Assembly: GCA_021234155.1 (NCBI GenBank)
Contig: JAJEKV010000026.1
Span: 18,260,624 to 18,324,623 of the forward strand
Reading direction: 5' to 3'
DNA: 64,000 nucleotides
Source of the DNA: Isoetes taiwanensis
Lineage: Eukaryota > Streptophyta > Lycopodiopsida > Isoetales > Isoetaceae
Made by a program: the position numbers and the translations under genes. The notes under the pieces are model-generated. The model was not told where the DNA came from, did no database searches, and saw only the letters and a program-made list of their open reading frames with translations. Shown piece by piece: positions 48,299 to 57,788 of the stretch (positions are counted from its first letter, which is position 1; each line of letters opens with the position of its first letter).

Positions 48299-51200
48299 GT
48301 ATGGCTCGAGAAAAAGAAACGGCAGAGCCTCCAACTCCCCGCTCGCAGGGCTTCCTCCCCGCAGTGACATTCACACCCCTCAACCGACACTGAAAGTAGC
48401 CTCGAAATTCTCGCCGGGATATTCAAACCCCCAGCTCTGCTGGATCTTACTCCAAAGACGACCACCTGGGCTTCCACCACCAGTTCAATTTACTCCACCA
48501 CACCCCCCCTCCTAAACGCCGCTTGCCCCCCACCAATGCGTTTTACTCCACCCACAGCCTCTAGAGAGGTCGACTACCTCCTCCACTTCATTTTAGTACG
48601 CAGCCTTAGTCCACCATAGGCTAAATCCCCTGAGGCAAATCACGCCAACTCCATCAATTTCGCTAAATGGTACTACAACAAGTGGGAGCAGTCAATGACA
48701 TGCAACTCCCCTTTTTCTACGACACTTCAGAGCTGGTCAACTACGCCACCAACCTCGACATTTTTCCTAGGGAGAGGGAAAGCACCTCCCTCGGGACTTG
48801 CACACACCAAACCTATCAAGCATCTACAAGTACACCTCAAGTTGATCTCTTAGACTAAGAAACACCTCATGTTGATGTCTCGACGAGGACCTACCAAAGC
48901 CACAAGACTCTATGTTCAATTCAAAGCCCCCGCAAGTAAGAATCTTAAGCTTAACTTACACAAGAAAGCATGTACAACTGTTAGAAGAAAGAAACTCATG
49001 GATCTAGGCTCACTTAAGGGCAACACACATAAAGTAATCGTTGTTCTCAACGTTGTTTGCTTAAGATTGGACTAAAGGAATTGAGGTTGATTCGTGATAG
49101 TTACAGTTCAATGACTCGCTAGACCAAAGGGGCTACTTAGCCTTCAATATTAGGCCGATGATGGTGAGAAGTTTACTTACACACCTGGTGGCCACACCGC
49201 CCTCCAAACGGCCTTCAAATTGATTCATGCTTTAGGCAAACAGACGACTTGACCGCCTAAAGAAAAGGCTTGACAAGAATCCGTGCATTAATGACTACCG
49301 CCATTCAGAGGCATAACCAGAATTCATGCCCTTCAATGTGTCTCCTGGATGGAAGGTTTCTTTAAGGAGTCTTGTGAGAAACTCCCTAATAGCCCTATGT
49401 ACCACTTGAGTGACAATTTCACGAAACAAGAAGTCTACGATAATTATAAGGAGATGTGTGTTGAGGCTGGAGAACGCTTTGTTCCGCTACTCTTACTTTT
49501 TATCGCGGTTCGAAAAAAGAGTTTTTCAAGGTGGCCATTCCTAGAAAGCATAGGATGTCTGTTTGTGCTACATGCTCTGAATTAAAAGCTCAGAGACAAA
49601 ATGCAAGGACACTTCACACTAAAAGTAAGCTTCCAGGACGTGTTCTTGCCTAGTTCTACTTAAAAGTAGGTTTTTCCTAAACATATTTTCATTTCAGATG
49701 CATTGAAGGAGAAACTGAACAAGCATAGAGAACAACAATCTTTGGAAAGGAGAAAATTGACAAAACATAGGAAGAAAGCAATCGAACAACCACTCAACTA
49801 CATATCGGGCTTGTTATTGATGGAATGGACCAGAAGAAGACCACCCTACCACATTTTGTCAATGTGCCTAAGGATGTCGGGCCAAGAAGATTTCATACAT
49901 CCGCATGTTGTTGGTGCTATGGTATTTAATGGAAAACTATCTTGCAAGGCATTTTTGAATTATCCAAACATTCATGCTGATCCAAATCTCACTATCACAA
50001 TATTGAATAAGCTTCTTTCCAATCTAGAACATATACCACCGGTTCTCAGATCTTCACTAGACAACACGACAAGGGAAAATAAGAATCAGCGTTGTTTGCT
50101 TTATCAGGTTATGCTAGTAGAGAAACAAATCTTCAAGAAGGTGAAGATTGGTTTCGCTTGTTGGTCATACACACCACCAAATTGATCGATGTTCAAGAGG
50201 TTCTCTAAACGCCTTGCACCTAAAAAAAGCTCTCACCTACCAAAGAATGATTGAGGTTATCCAAGATTCCTACAATCCTCGCCCGCACATCGAGTTGTTG
50301 GAAGAAACTTATGATTTCAAAGAATGGATTTTTCAAGAGATCAACTGGGTCATCGTGCTATTGAGCCCTTGAGAAATATTACATTTCAAAGATCGATCAA
50401 AATTTCACTTGTAGATGGCGTGGCCATCTTACAAGGAAAGAAATATGCCACATCTTTGCAAGTGGCAGCCGCCAGCAGCAGTATTCAATTCATTCGCACC
50501 ATCCCCAATACTAGTTCCATGCTCTCTCGCAGAGCAAATGCCTCTAAAAAGCTTGAAAGAAATCACAAAGAGTAAAAAGGAGGGAAGAGCATTTGACTCA
50601 AGCAAATCATTGGATTTTATTGAGACAAGTATTCAACCGTGCTCTAACCACTTTGGGGAGGCAGATGCTTTATGGTGGCCTCGATTTTTTCTCGGCAACG
50701 GATATTTTGCAAGCTTCATTACAAGGTCGAAGACCGTTACATTCAACCGCCATCTAGGCAAACTCTCCCCCGTGCAAGTTGATAATCAAGAGGAACATGT
50801 AGAGATATTGGCTAGCTCGGATGAAGATGACAGAGTCATGTACACCGCCCTGACGCACAAAGACAACAAGTTGCTCGAGTATCCGGGTTCAGTCCTCAGA
50901 GATTCAGAAAGGAATGCTCATAGCTGTCCCAGCTGATAATGATGAGTCTGGGAAGCCGTTCTGGCTAGCTAAAGTACTGGAGGTAACAAGAGAGGATGGA
51001 ATTCCCACTCAACTAAAAGTGCACTGGATGAGAACAAATGCTGCCAGTGCTTTCAGTGGGAGTTATACTTTGGAGATGGTAAAAACAGGAGTGGGAAAGA
51101 GAGCAAAGTCCAAAGCAAGTACTGCTGTCATAGATCTATCTCAAGTGAAGGTTCTTGCATATGACTTTGTTCTCGACCGCCGCTAATAAGTTACGATGGT

Positions 51201-51429
51201 CACTCAAACTTTAATAAGGTCAAGATGTGGATTAGACAAACAACCTAGAAAGGTGGCCAAAAAAGATGATGATGAGGACTCACTTGTAGACAGTGAGGAA
51301 GAAGATCGTTCGAGTACATCCAGTTTTGAGAGTGAAGCTGAGGATGAAGGCTCAAGTGATCAGGGATTAAATGAGTCGGAGGATGAGATGCATCCTGATC
51401 TTGCTGCAAAATGTAAGTTTGTCCGATGA
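48299..51429 (+). pseudogene. Element B transposase-like protein (DUF7869-type), many frameshifts
   Basis: Same layout as A's protein. The Pro-rich N-terminus has LPPP..FTPP words (48460-48560). A decayed middle carries 'KELRLIRDSYSSM' (about 49080) and 'VSWMEGFFKESCEKLPNSPM'. An intron before 'KLNKHREQQSLERRKL' (about 49700) precedes the core: 'VIDGMDQKKTTLPHF' (in a shifted frame, about 49815), 'PNIHADPNLTITILNKLL', 'LDNTTRENKNQ', 'VGHTHHQID'. The C-terminal domain is 'MLIAVPADNDESGKPFWLAK', 'VLEVTREDG', 'LKVHWM', followed by an acidic Ser-rich tail ending at 51429. One-base shifts occur throughout, so as written it is non-functional. Confidence 0.78.
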
Positions 51430-51841
51430 CTCAAACATGTAAAAAACAGAAAGAGCAGGTGATGACTGTCTGTCAAAATGTTCTATATTTTTGACAATTT
51501 TGTTCATAATTTTGTACAATTTTCACAACCATGAATATATCACTTCTTTGTCACTCTATTACCCTTGCTATTTTTTTAATTGCCCCTTTTTTGCTACACT
51601 TTATAAAAGTAATTATTTTTTGTTCTAGTTTAGGAGGATGAAAATTGCTATTTGAAATTTTTGCATGAAAGTTATGTTCAATCAACCCCTCAAAAATGGT
51701 ACCTAAATTACTTAAATTGTCACACCTGTCACAAAAAAATCTTAAAAATGGACTTTTTTAAGGGAATTTTAGGGAATCTTTCAAAGATTCCTTTTGAAGT
51801 GCGTTTCCAGCAAATAAGTGCGTTTCATTTTAAACTTTGTT
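51430..51841. other. Element B right non-coding end
   Basis: AT-rich sequence between the transposase stop and the right TIR. It contains three 'gggaatctt' or 'gggaatttt' words, 'caaagattcctttt', and the two direct AAACGCACTT words (complement) next to the terminus. Confidence 0.75.
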
Positions 51842-52272
51842 AAAAGTGAAGGTGATGAGGATGGCATAAATGAATATGATGACGTCCTGGATCCCTCTCT
51901 CATCACTCCTCACACTTTTGTACATAACTGAGTCTTAGAAAAAGACTGTAAATTTTGCATGTACAGTTTCAGTTACGGACTTACTTCAATGTTTTGTTAA
52001 ATATTTTATCCTCTGAAATTAGAGTTTCTCTCGTAAAATATACTTCAAGGACATTCTATTTGCTAAGAAAAGTGACACTTTAAAAAAGTCAATTCTTTTC
52101 GTTGCACAAAAAAATTAGTCACTTTGGGGAGTGTCAAAATAGAATTTCATGCATCTTTTTTTTTTTAACCTCGTTTTACCCCCTTTTGTAAAAAAAAAAA
52201 GGGAATCTTTGAGGAATATTCCTTTTCGCTCTCGTTTCGATGATTTGCTCCCCGTTTAACACGCAAACTCGT
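51842..52272 (+). other. Element A transposase last codons, 3' flank and right terminus
   Basis: 51842-51931 completes the acidic C-terminus of A's transposase (GDEDGINEYDDVLDPSL, stop TGA at 51929). The 3' flank is AT-rich. The right terminus (about 52200-52272) shows 'gggaatctttgaggaatatt' and then, on the complement, AAACGGGGAGC and AAACGAGAGCG in direct orientation 20 bp apart, followed by the TIR. The same sequence recurs at 62125-62548. Confidence 0.85.
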
Positions 52273-52383
52273 TAATAAAAAACAATGGGACTATGGTAGG
52301 TGGCACTAGGATGGTGAGGCTAAAAAGCCATGCCCCTAGAGTTGCCCCTAGGACCTAGACTTCCTAAGGCGGAATTAAATCCT
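52273..52383 (+). repeat. Satellite fragment between element A and the LTR element
   Basis: 'caatgggactatggtaggtg' through 'cctaaggcggaattaaatcc' is the 3' third of the 394-bp satellite unit. It continues at 54645 after the LTR element, with ATCCT duplicated on both sides. Confidence 0.9.
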
Positions 52384-52709
52384 TGTCAAGGTTGCACCAA
52401 GAAAGGGAGAGAAGGGGATGCACACCAATATCCGAGAGCGCAAGCTCCCAAAACAAAGGCAAATTGGAATTGTATTCAATGTTATATATCAATACAGAAG
52501 TACAATGATATAAACAAAATGGTGATACTAAGAATAGTATTAGCCGTTCAACCACCGCCCACTAATAACAGCCGTTACTTAGTTAGGTCGGTGCTCAGTG
52601 CTGATAAGGTGCTGATTCAGCACATAGTCAGCACCTATATGCTGAGTGCTCAGTGCTGTCAAGCATGTCTAGCAGCAAGATGGTGATCTCGATATCATAT
52701 ATCTCGACA
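52384..52709 (-). repeat. 3' LTR of the copia-type element
   Basis: Aligns with the 54315-54644 LTR and with a third copy at 62661-62988. It differs from the 5' LTR in one block (about 52593-52665), where 'gctcagtgctgat'-type words replace 'ctttcgatcttcgat'-type words. The third copy shares this version. Confidence 0.9.
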
Positions 52710-52793
52710 CTCCTCCTTGATGAGAGATCGCCATCTCCATGCTCAGCCTCCTCCTCCTGGAGATAAGATCTGAATCTTGGTCAAGACTGTCGC

Positions 52794-53525
52794 TTAATCA
52801 GGGTCATCTGAAAAGCTCAAAAACCAAGTTTGCATGAAGAGATCAGCTCTATTCTCTCTGATAGGTAAATAGACCTGCTGATCAACCACTGTATCAGGAA
52901 CAGTAAATCGATAGAGGTTGTCTTTGATATCCATTGTTTTGCCAAGAGGAACATGAAAACTATTTTCATGCATAGCCTCGATATAGGCAATAGAAGCATT
53001 AGATATGAGTACTTCGTTAAGACTTATGGATTCAACAACCATGAATGCAGCTACTCCAACAATGCTAGGTTGAAATTCTTCATGGAAATCAAACCTTAAT
53101 ACCTTCCCTTGACCTTGATCAAATGTTGCTATAAGTAAAAAGTCAACTACTCCTCCTTGCTTTGGAATCATGATCATATATGATGCATATTCAACTCCTT
53201 CACAATCAAGTGAATTAAGGCCTCCTCCTTGATCTGGAAATAGAATTGAGTTGAGTGCCATAACAGGTGCTGGAAGTGTTAGAAGTGCTGTAAGTGCTGG
53301 AAGTTTCTGTAATTCGAACAGAAAAATCAGTTGATCAGATGTGAGAACCTGAATGCGGCCTTGCATAAATGTCACCAAAGTATCAGAAATGAATGCCACT
53401 TGATGAAGTGTTGCCACATTGCCTGAAAATGGGGAGAGGAAGGCCACATCAAGATATCCTAGCTCAATGGCTGAGGTATCTATTAATCCTTGCTTGGAAG
53501 GTGCTGGAATATCAGAAATTGGCAT
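52794..53525 (-). CDS. Downstream region of the copia-type polyprotein, unrecognised
   Basis: A 243-codon frame directly after gag, in another frame and joined through 'FWISDDAVTSNKW'. That stretch sits where copia proteins have W-I-x-D-S-G-A of the protease, but the DSG triad is not present. The rest shows no pol domain I recognise. It may be a captured or drifted sequence kept as a gag fusion. The open frame is long for non-coding DNA. Confidence 0.5.
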   Translation of the reverse strand: MPISDIPAPSKQGLIDTSAIELGYLDVAFLSPFSGNVATLHQVAFISDTLVTFMQGRIQVLTSDQLIFLFELQKLPALTALLTLPAPVMALNSILFPDQGGGLNSLDCEGVEYASYMIMIPKQGGVVDFLLIATFDQGQGKVLRFDFHEEFQPSIVGVAAFMVVESISLNEVLISNASIAYIEAMHENSFHVPLGKTMDIKDNLYRFTVPDTVVDQQVYLPIRENRADLFMQTWFLSFSDDPD

Positions 53526-53539
53526 CCATTTATTGGATG

Positions 53540-54264
53540 TTACTGCATCGTCTGATATCCAGAAAGTAGAAGGATAACTAAATCCACCACTTCATGCTTA
53601 ATAGGAAGAGATAATCTGCTGCCAATGTGCTTCTCCTCCTCATCGTGCTCATCCACATTTAGGATATATTGAGTCTTTGAATGCCCTGCTGCAAAGAGAG
53701 TGGCATGATTATCTTTACCTGCATCTTGACTCATCATGATTTCCTCCTTAATAGAAGTGATTGCTTGATGGAAGCCCATATCTTTGTCTTGCATGAAGCT
53801 GCTGCACAAAGAATCAAACGCATTAGGTAATGACCTGAGGAAGAAAAATAGTTGCATCGATTGTGAGATCTGATGCTCTTCTCCAAAAGCTTCAATCTGC
53901 TGGAAGGCGTGCTTCATGTGATCTGAGAACTCGTCAAGACTTTCAGCAGTCTCATCCCAACACATATCCATCACCTCTGCATACAAGTGCCCAATCTTAT
54001 GGGTCTTTTGGTCATGCTTCTCAATGAGAGCATGCCACAAATCGTGGCTATTCTCTTGCTGGAACTCATCAAGGATAGAGTCAACTAAGGAGAGCCTGAT
54101 ATATGCCAACGCCTTGTCATCTCAGCCCTGCCAAGCACGCAAATCAGCAATATTCTTGGCATCTGATGCAGGTTCTTGGCCATCTGGAAACCTATGCCAT
54201 CGATGATTTGAATCACACGACCGCCATGGAAGGTAATCTGGTTGTAGCTTGCATCCTTCTCCAT
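53540..54264 (-). CDS. Copia-type gag (UBN2-like) protein
   Basis: Gag forms the particle that packages retrotransposon RNA in the cytoplasm. From an ATG at 54264 the text reads MEKDASYNQ, then, after a frame change or stop near 54110, the conserved part: 'AYIRLSLVDSILDEF', 'SHDLWHALIEKHDQKTHKIG', 'ESLDEFSDHMKHAFQQIEAF', 'LFFFLRSLPNAFDSLCSSF'. These match the W..L...Y and L..LP..Y/F pattern of gag-polypeptide UBN2 domains. No CCHC zinc knuckle is seen. Confidence 0.8.
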
Positions 54265-54302
54265 TGCTGTGTTGATCTTGAATCAATCTCAGCACACCTA
54301 GT

Positions 54303-54314
54303 GCTCTGATACCA
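54303..54314 (-). other. Primer-binding site, initiator Met tRNA type
   Basis: The minus strand reads TGGTATCAGAGC immediately after the 5' LTR end CTTGACA. This is the usual PBS of plant copia elements and fixes the element's orientation. Confidence 0.92.
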
Positions 54315-54644
54315 TGTCAAGGTTGCACCAAGAAAGGGAGAGAAGGGGATGCACACCAATATCCGAGAGCGCAAGCTCCCAAAACAAAGGCAAATTGGAA
54401 TTGTATTCAATGTTATATATCAATACGTATACAATGATATAAACAAAATGGTGATACTAAGAATAGTATTAGCCGTTCAACCACCGCCCACTAATAACAG
54501 CCGTTACTTAGTTAGGTTTGGTGCTTTCGATCTTCGATAAAGTCTTTGATTAAAGACATAGTCAACACCTATGTGCCGAAAAGTCTTTGTCAAGTCAACA
54601 TGTCTAGCAGCAAGATGGTGATCTTGATATCATATATCTCGACA
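54315..54644 (-). repeat. 5' LTR of the copia-type element
   Basis: 330 bp, begins TGTCAAGG and ends CTCGACA in plus-strand reading, flanked outside by ATCCT. See the 3' LTR for the block that differs. Confidence 0.92.
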
Positions 54645-56580
54645 ATCCTGCCTACAAAGTGTGCATGTAAGGCAAAAGTTTTGCCCAACGGATGTGTGGT
54701 GAGTTGGTATATGCTTAATAATGCCAAAATAAATGTGCATTTGGTCATGGGTTCAAACCTTGCCAATGTATGTTTATTTTTGGGAGTTGGTTATTGGGGG
54801 TATACGATGATCCCCGACGTTTTGGCTGCCGCAAGGTAGTGGGATAAACTAGCTAGTCTGTACAAGATTAGTCTAGTATGGACCTTAAACAAAGTAATAA
54901 AAAAACAATGGGACTATGGTAGGTGGCACTAGGACCATGCCCCTAGAGTTGCCCCTAGGACCTAGACTTCCTAAGGCGGGATTAAATCCTGCCTACAAAG
55001 TGTGCATGTAAGGCAAAAGTTTTGCCCAACGGATGTGTGGTGAGTTGGTATATGCCTAATAATGCCAAAATAAATGTGCATTTGGTCATGGGTTCAAACT
55101 TTGCCAATGTATGTTTATCTTTGGGAGTTGGTTATTGGGGGTATACGATGATGATCCCCGACGTGGTAGAACTTAAAAAGTCTATACGTGTCCTCCACTT
55201 TAGGCAAAGAAGGTAGTGGGATAAACTAGCTAGTCTGTACAAGATTAGTCGGGTATGGACCTTAAACAAAGTAATAAAAAAACAATGGGACTATGGTAGG
55301 TGGCACTAGGATGGTGAGGCTAAAAAGCTATGCCCCTAGAGTTGCCCCTAGAACCTAGATTTCCTAAGGCGGGATTAAATCCTGCCTACAAAGTGTGCAT
55401 GTAAGGCAAAAGTTTTGCCCAACGGATGTGTGGTGAGTTGGTATATGCCTAATAATGCCAAAATAAATGTTCATTTAGTCATGGGTTCAACCCTTGCCAA
55501 TGTATGTTTATTTTTGGGAGTTGGTTATTGGGGGTATACGATGATGATCCCCGACGTGGTAGAACTTAAAAAGTCTATACGTGTCCTCCACTTTGGCTGC
55601 CGCAAGGTAGTGGGATAAACTAGCTAGTCTGTACAAGATTAGTCTAGTATGGACCTTAAACAAAGTAATAAAAAAACAATGGGACTATGGTAGGTGGCAC
55701 TAGGATGGTGAGGCTAAAAAGCCATGCCCCTAGAGTTGCCCCTAGGACCTAGACTTCCTAAGGCGGGATTAAATCCTGCCTACAAAGTGTGCATGTAAGG
55801 CAAAAGTTTTGCCCAACGGATGTGTGGTGAGTTGGTATGCCTAATAATGCCAAAATAAATGTGCATTTGGTCATGGGTTCAAACCTTGCCAATGTATGTT
55901 TATCTTTGGGAGTTGGTTATTGGGTTATAATGATGATGATCCCCGACGTGGTAGAACTTTAAAAGCCTATACGTGTCCTCCACTTTGGCATTGGATAAAC
56001 TAGCTAGTCTGTACAAGATTAGTCTAGTATGGACCTTAAACAAAGTAATAAAAAAACAATGGGACTATGGTAGGTGGCACTAGGATGGTGAGGCTAAAAA
56101 AAGCCATGCCCCTAGAGCTGCCCCTAGGACCTAGACTTCCTAAGGCGGGATTATATTCTGCCTACAAAGTGTGCATGTAAGGCAAAAGTTTTGCCCAACG
56201 GATGTGTGGTGAGTTGGTATAGGCCTAGTAATGCCAAAATAAATGTGCATTTGGTCATGGGTTCAAACCTTGCCAATGTATGTTTATCTTTCGGAGTTGG
56301 TTACTGGGGTTATACGATGATGATCCCCGACGTGGTAGAACTTAAAAGCCTATACGTGTCCTTCACTTTGGTTGCCGCAAGGCAGTGGGATAAACTAGCT
56401 AGTCTGTACAAGATTAGTCTAGTATGGACCTTAAACAAAGTAATAAAAAAACAATGGGACTATGGTAGGTGGCACTAGGATGGTGAGGCTAAAAAAAGCC
56501 ATGCCCCTAGAGCTGCCCCTAGGACCTAGACTTCCTAAGGCGGGATTATATCCTGCCTACAAAGTGTGCATGTAAGGCAA
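54645..56580 (+). repeat. 394-bp tandem satellite with tRNA-like A and B boxes
   Basis: Units start ('cctgcctacaaagtg') at 54647, 54988, 55381, 55775, 56158 and 56552 (partial). Most are 383-394 bp and the first is 341. Each has 'tgtggtgagttggt' (A-box-like) and, about 50 bp on, 'gggttcaaacc' (a good B box), as in tRNA-derived SINEs. A fold-able mature tRNA is not evident. The unit also contains an A-run after 'gtaat', which is where element A inserted. Fragments flank element A and recur at 62549-62660. Confidence 0.9.
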
Positions 56581-57718
56581 AAGGGAAAGTAAGAAGAAAG
56601 AAAAAGAAAAGGGAAAAGGGGGAAAGGGAACCTAGGTAAAAGTCACAAGGAAAAAGAAAGAGGGAAACGAGAAAAGGGAAGGGGGGCAGGGCATGAGAGA
56701 AAAGGGAAGAGGAAAATGGTGAAGAAAGGGAAAAAAGAAAAAAGGGAAAAGAAAAGGGGCAAGAGAGAAAGGGTGGGGAAAAGAGGAAAATGGGTATAGG
56801 AAATAAGAGAATAAAACAAATGTGCAAAAGGCATGGAAAAAGGGAAGGAAAAGGAAAGGAAGGGAAAAAGTGCACAGGAAAAGGATCGGCAAAGTAGGAA
56901 AACGGAAAGAAAAAAATCCATCAAGAAAAGGAAACGGGAAAAAGGGAAAGGGAAAGGGAAGCAGGGGAGTGATGGAGGGGAGGGAAAGGGAAAAAGGACA
57001 TGAGGAAATGAAAAGAGAAAAGAAAAAGGAAGGGTTGAAAGAAGGGAAAATTGCACGGGAAGAGGGAAAGGGTGGGAAAAGGAAGCACGGGAAAAATAGA
57101 AAGAAGAAAGGGGTGGGAAAAAGGGCATGGGAAAAGGGAAATAGAAAAGAAAAAAGAATGGAAAAGGGGGGAAAGAGAGAGAGGCACGGGAAAAAGGAAA
57201 TGAGGAAAATGGAAAAAGGGGAAGAGAAAAAGGGAACATGGAAAAGGGAAAGAGGGAAAGGGTGAGGAGATGGAAAAAAGGAAGGTAAAAAGGGCATGGA
57301 AAATGGGAGGGAGAAAAGAAAAATGGAAGAGAAAAGGGCACACAAAAAAAGGAGGAAAAGAGTGGGAAAAGGAGGAAAAGAGAAGGGAAAATAGGCATGG
57401 AAAATGGCGAAAGAGTAAAAGGTTGAGAAAACGGGAAGACATGGAAAAAGGGTGGGGAAAAGAGAAGGCATAAAAAAACAGAAAGGGGAAAGGAAAAGGG
57501 CAAAGAAAAAAGAGAAGAGGGAAAAGGTAGAAAAAGGAGCAAAAGGGAAGGGAAAAAGGTTATCGGGAACGGGGAAGGGGGAAGGAAAGGGATGGGAAAA
57601 CAAGGAAACATGTGAGAAAGACGAGAAAAAAAAAAGGAAAAGAAAAAAAAAACGTAGAGAAAATAAGAAAAAATGAAATGCGGGATAGAGCAAAAGGGAA
57701 AGGGAAAGGGATAGGGCT
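56581..57718 (+). repeat. Long polypurine tract, right arm
   Basis: About 1.1 kb of nearly uninterrupted A/G on the plus strand, with 'gcatgg', 'gcacgg' or 'gcatga' every 30-80 bp. It starts straight out of the last satellite unit ('aaggcaaaaggg'). Minus-strand open frames of more than 300 codons here are Phe/Ser/Pro/Leu-only and not credible proteins. Confidence 0.9.
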
Positions 57719-57760
57719 TTTCTCACTGCATCCCAAAGCATTTACAGGCTCTCAACTTAT

Positions 57761-57788
57761 GCCCAGCAACGCTGGGCACCATTACTAG
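57761..57788 (+). other. Helitron 3' terminus: hairpin and CTAG
   Basis: GCCCAGC-aac-GCTGGGC, then 'accatta' and CTAG, with T following in the flank. This matches the canonical plant Helitron 3' end (short GC-rich hairpin about ten bases before CTRR, inserted 5' of T). Confidence 0.85.

Larger units (their letters stand above)
43088..51841. mobile_element. Element B: second methyltransferase/ParB-like/DUF7869 TIR element, nested in A
   Basis: The ends are perfect or near-perfect inverted repeats: left 'aacaaggtttaaaatgaaac', right (complement) 'aacaaagtttaaaatgaaac'. They interrupt a Lys/Ser codon run in A's transposase tail. The uninterrupted site is present at 62119-62124 (six A), giving a target duplication of about four A. 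Size is 8754 bp. Gene order and orientation are the same as in A, but the DNA is well diverged and the palindrome differs entirely. Coding regions carry more stops than A's, although insertion into A makes B the younger event here. Confidence 0.92.
35156..52272. mobile_element. Element A: TIR transposon with methyltransferase, ParB-like and DUF7869-like genes
   Basis: The ends are inverted: left 'acactgttgcaaattaaacg', right (complement) 'acgagtttgcgtgttaaacg'. They are flanked by TAATAA inside a satellite whose uninterrupted units are seen at 54.6-56.5 kb. Gene order is methyltransferase (minus), ParB-like (minus), palindrome array, transposase-like gene (plus). Removing nested element B leaves about 8.36 kb. 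Subterminal 'caaagattccttt' words are shared with element B. A second partial copy (60740-62548) ends at the same right terminus. Boundaries and order are seen; mobility is inferred from the filled and empty sites. Confidence 0.88.
52384..54644 (-). mobile_element. Gag-only copia-type LTR retrotransposon (TR-GAG-like)
   Basis: LTRs (52384-52709 and 54315-54644) begin TGTCAAGG and end CTCGACA. ATCCT duplicates flank the element (52379-52383, 54645-54649). On the minus strand the 5' LTR is followed at once by TGGTATCAGAGC (54303-54314), the standard plant primer site for initiator Met tRNA. AAGGAGGAG (52710-52718) is the polypurine tract at the 3' LTR. The interior of about 1.6 kb encodes a gag domain and an unknown region, with no reverse transcriptase, integrase or RNase H. 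It would depend on an autonomous relative. Confidence 0.92.
34432..57788 (+). mobile_element. Helitron (non-autonomous) hosting the whole transposon nest
   Basis: The 3' end is textbook: hairpin GCCCAGC-aac-GCTGGGC at 57761-57777, seven bases, then CTAG (57785-57788) followed by T. The 5' end is TC at 34432 after an A (or TC at 34435), in the AT-rich context 'tcttatattataatgttat'. The same 5' terminus occurs at 63278, supporting a family. Flanks would rejoin as ...cacta|ttata..., an A|T target. Subtracting the nested TIR element and the LTR element leaves about 4 kb: polypurine tracts and the 394-bp satellite. No Rep/helicase gene is seen, so it would need helpers. The ends are seen directly; that both belong to one insertion is inferred. 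Confidence 0.7.

Noticed and set aside
52641-52835. A separate small gene in the LTR (for example 'MPLELPLGPRLPKAELNPCQ')
   Set aside because: The frame spans satellite and LTR sequence, recurs wherever that junction is duplicated, and has no domain.
54690-54765. A tRNA gene
   Set aside because: A and B boxes are present but the arms do not form a convincing cloverleaf and the unit is tandemly repeated; SINE-like is the better reading.
56546-57741. Long minus-strand ORFs of up to 369 codons and plus-strand Lys/Glu/Gly-rich ORFs
   Set aside because: They are composed of only Phe, Ser, Pro and Leu (or Lys, Glu, Gly and Arg) because the DNA is a polypurine tract; stops are depleted by composition.
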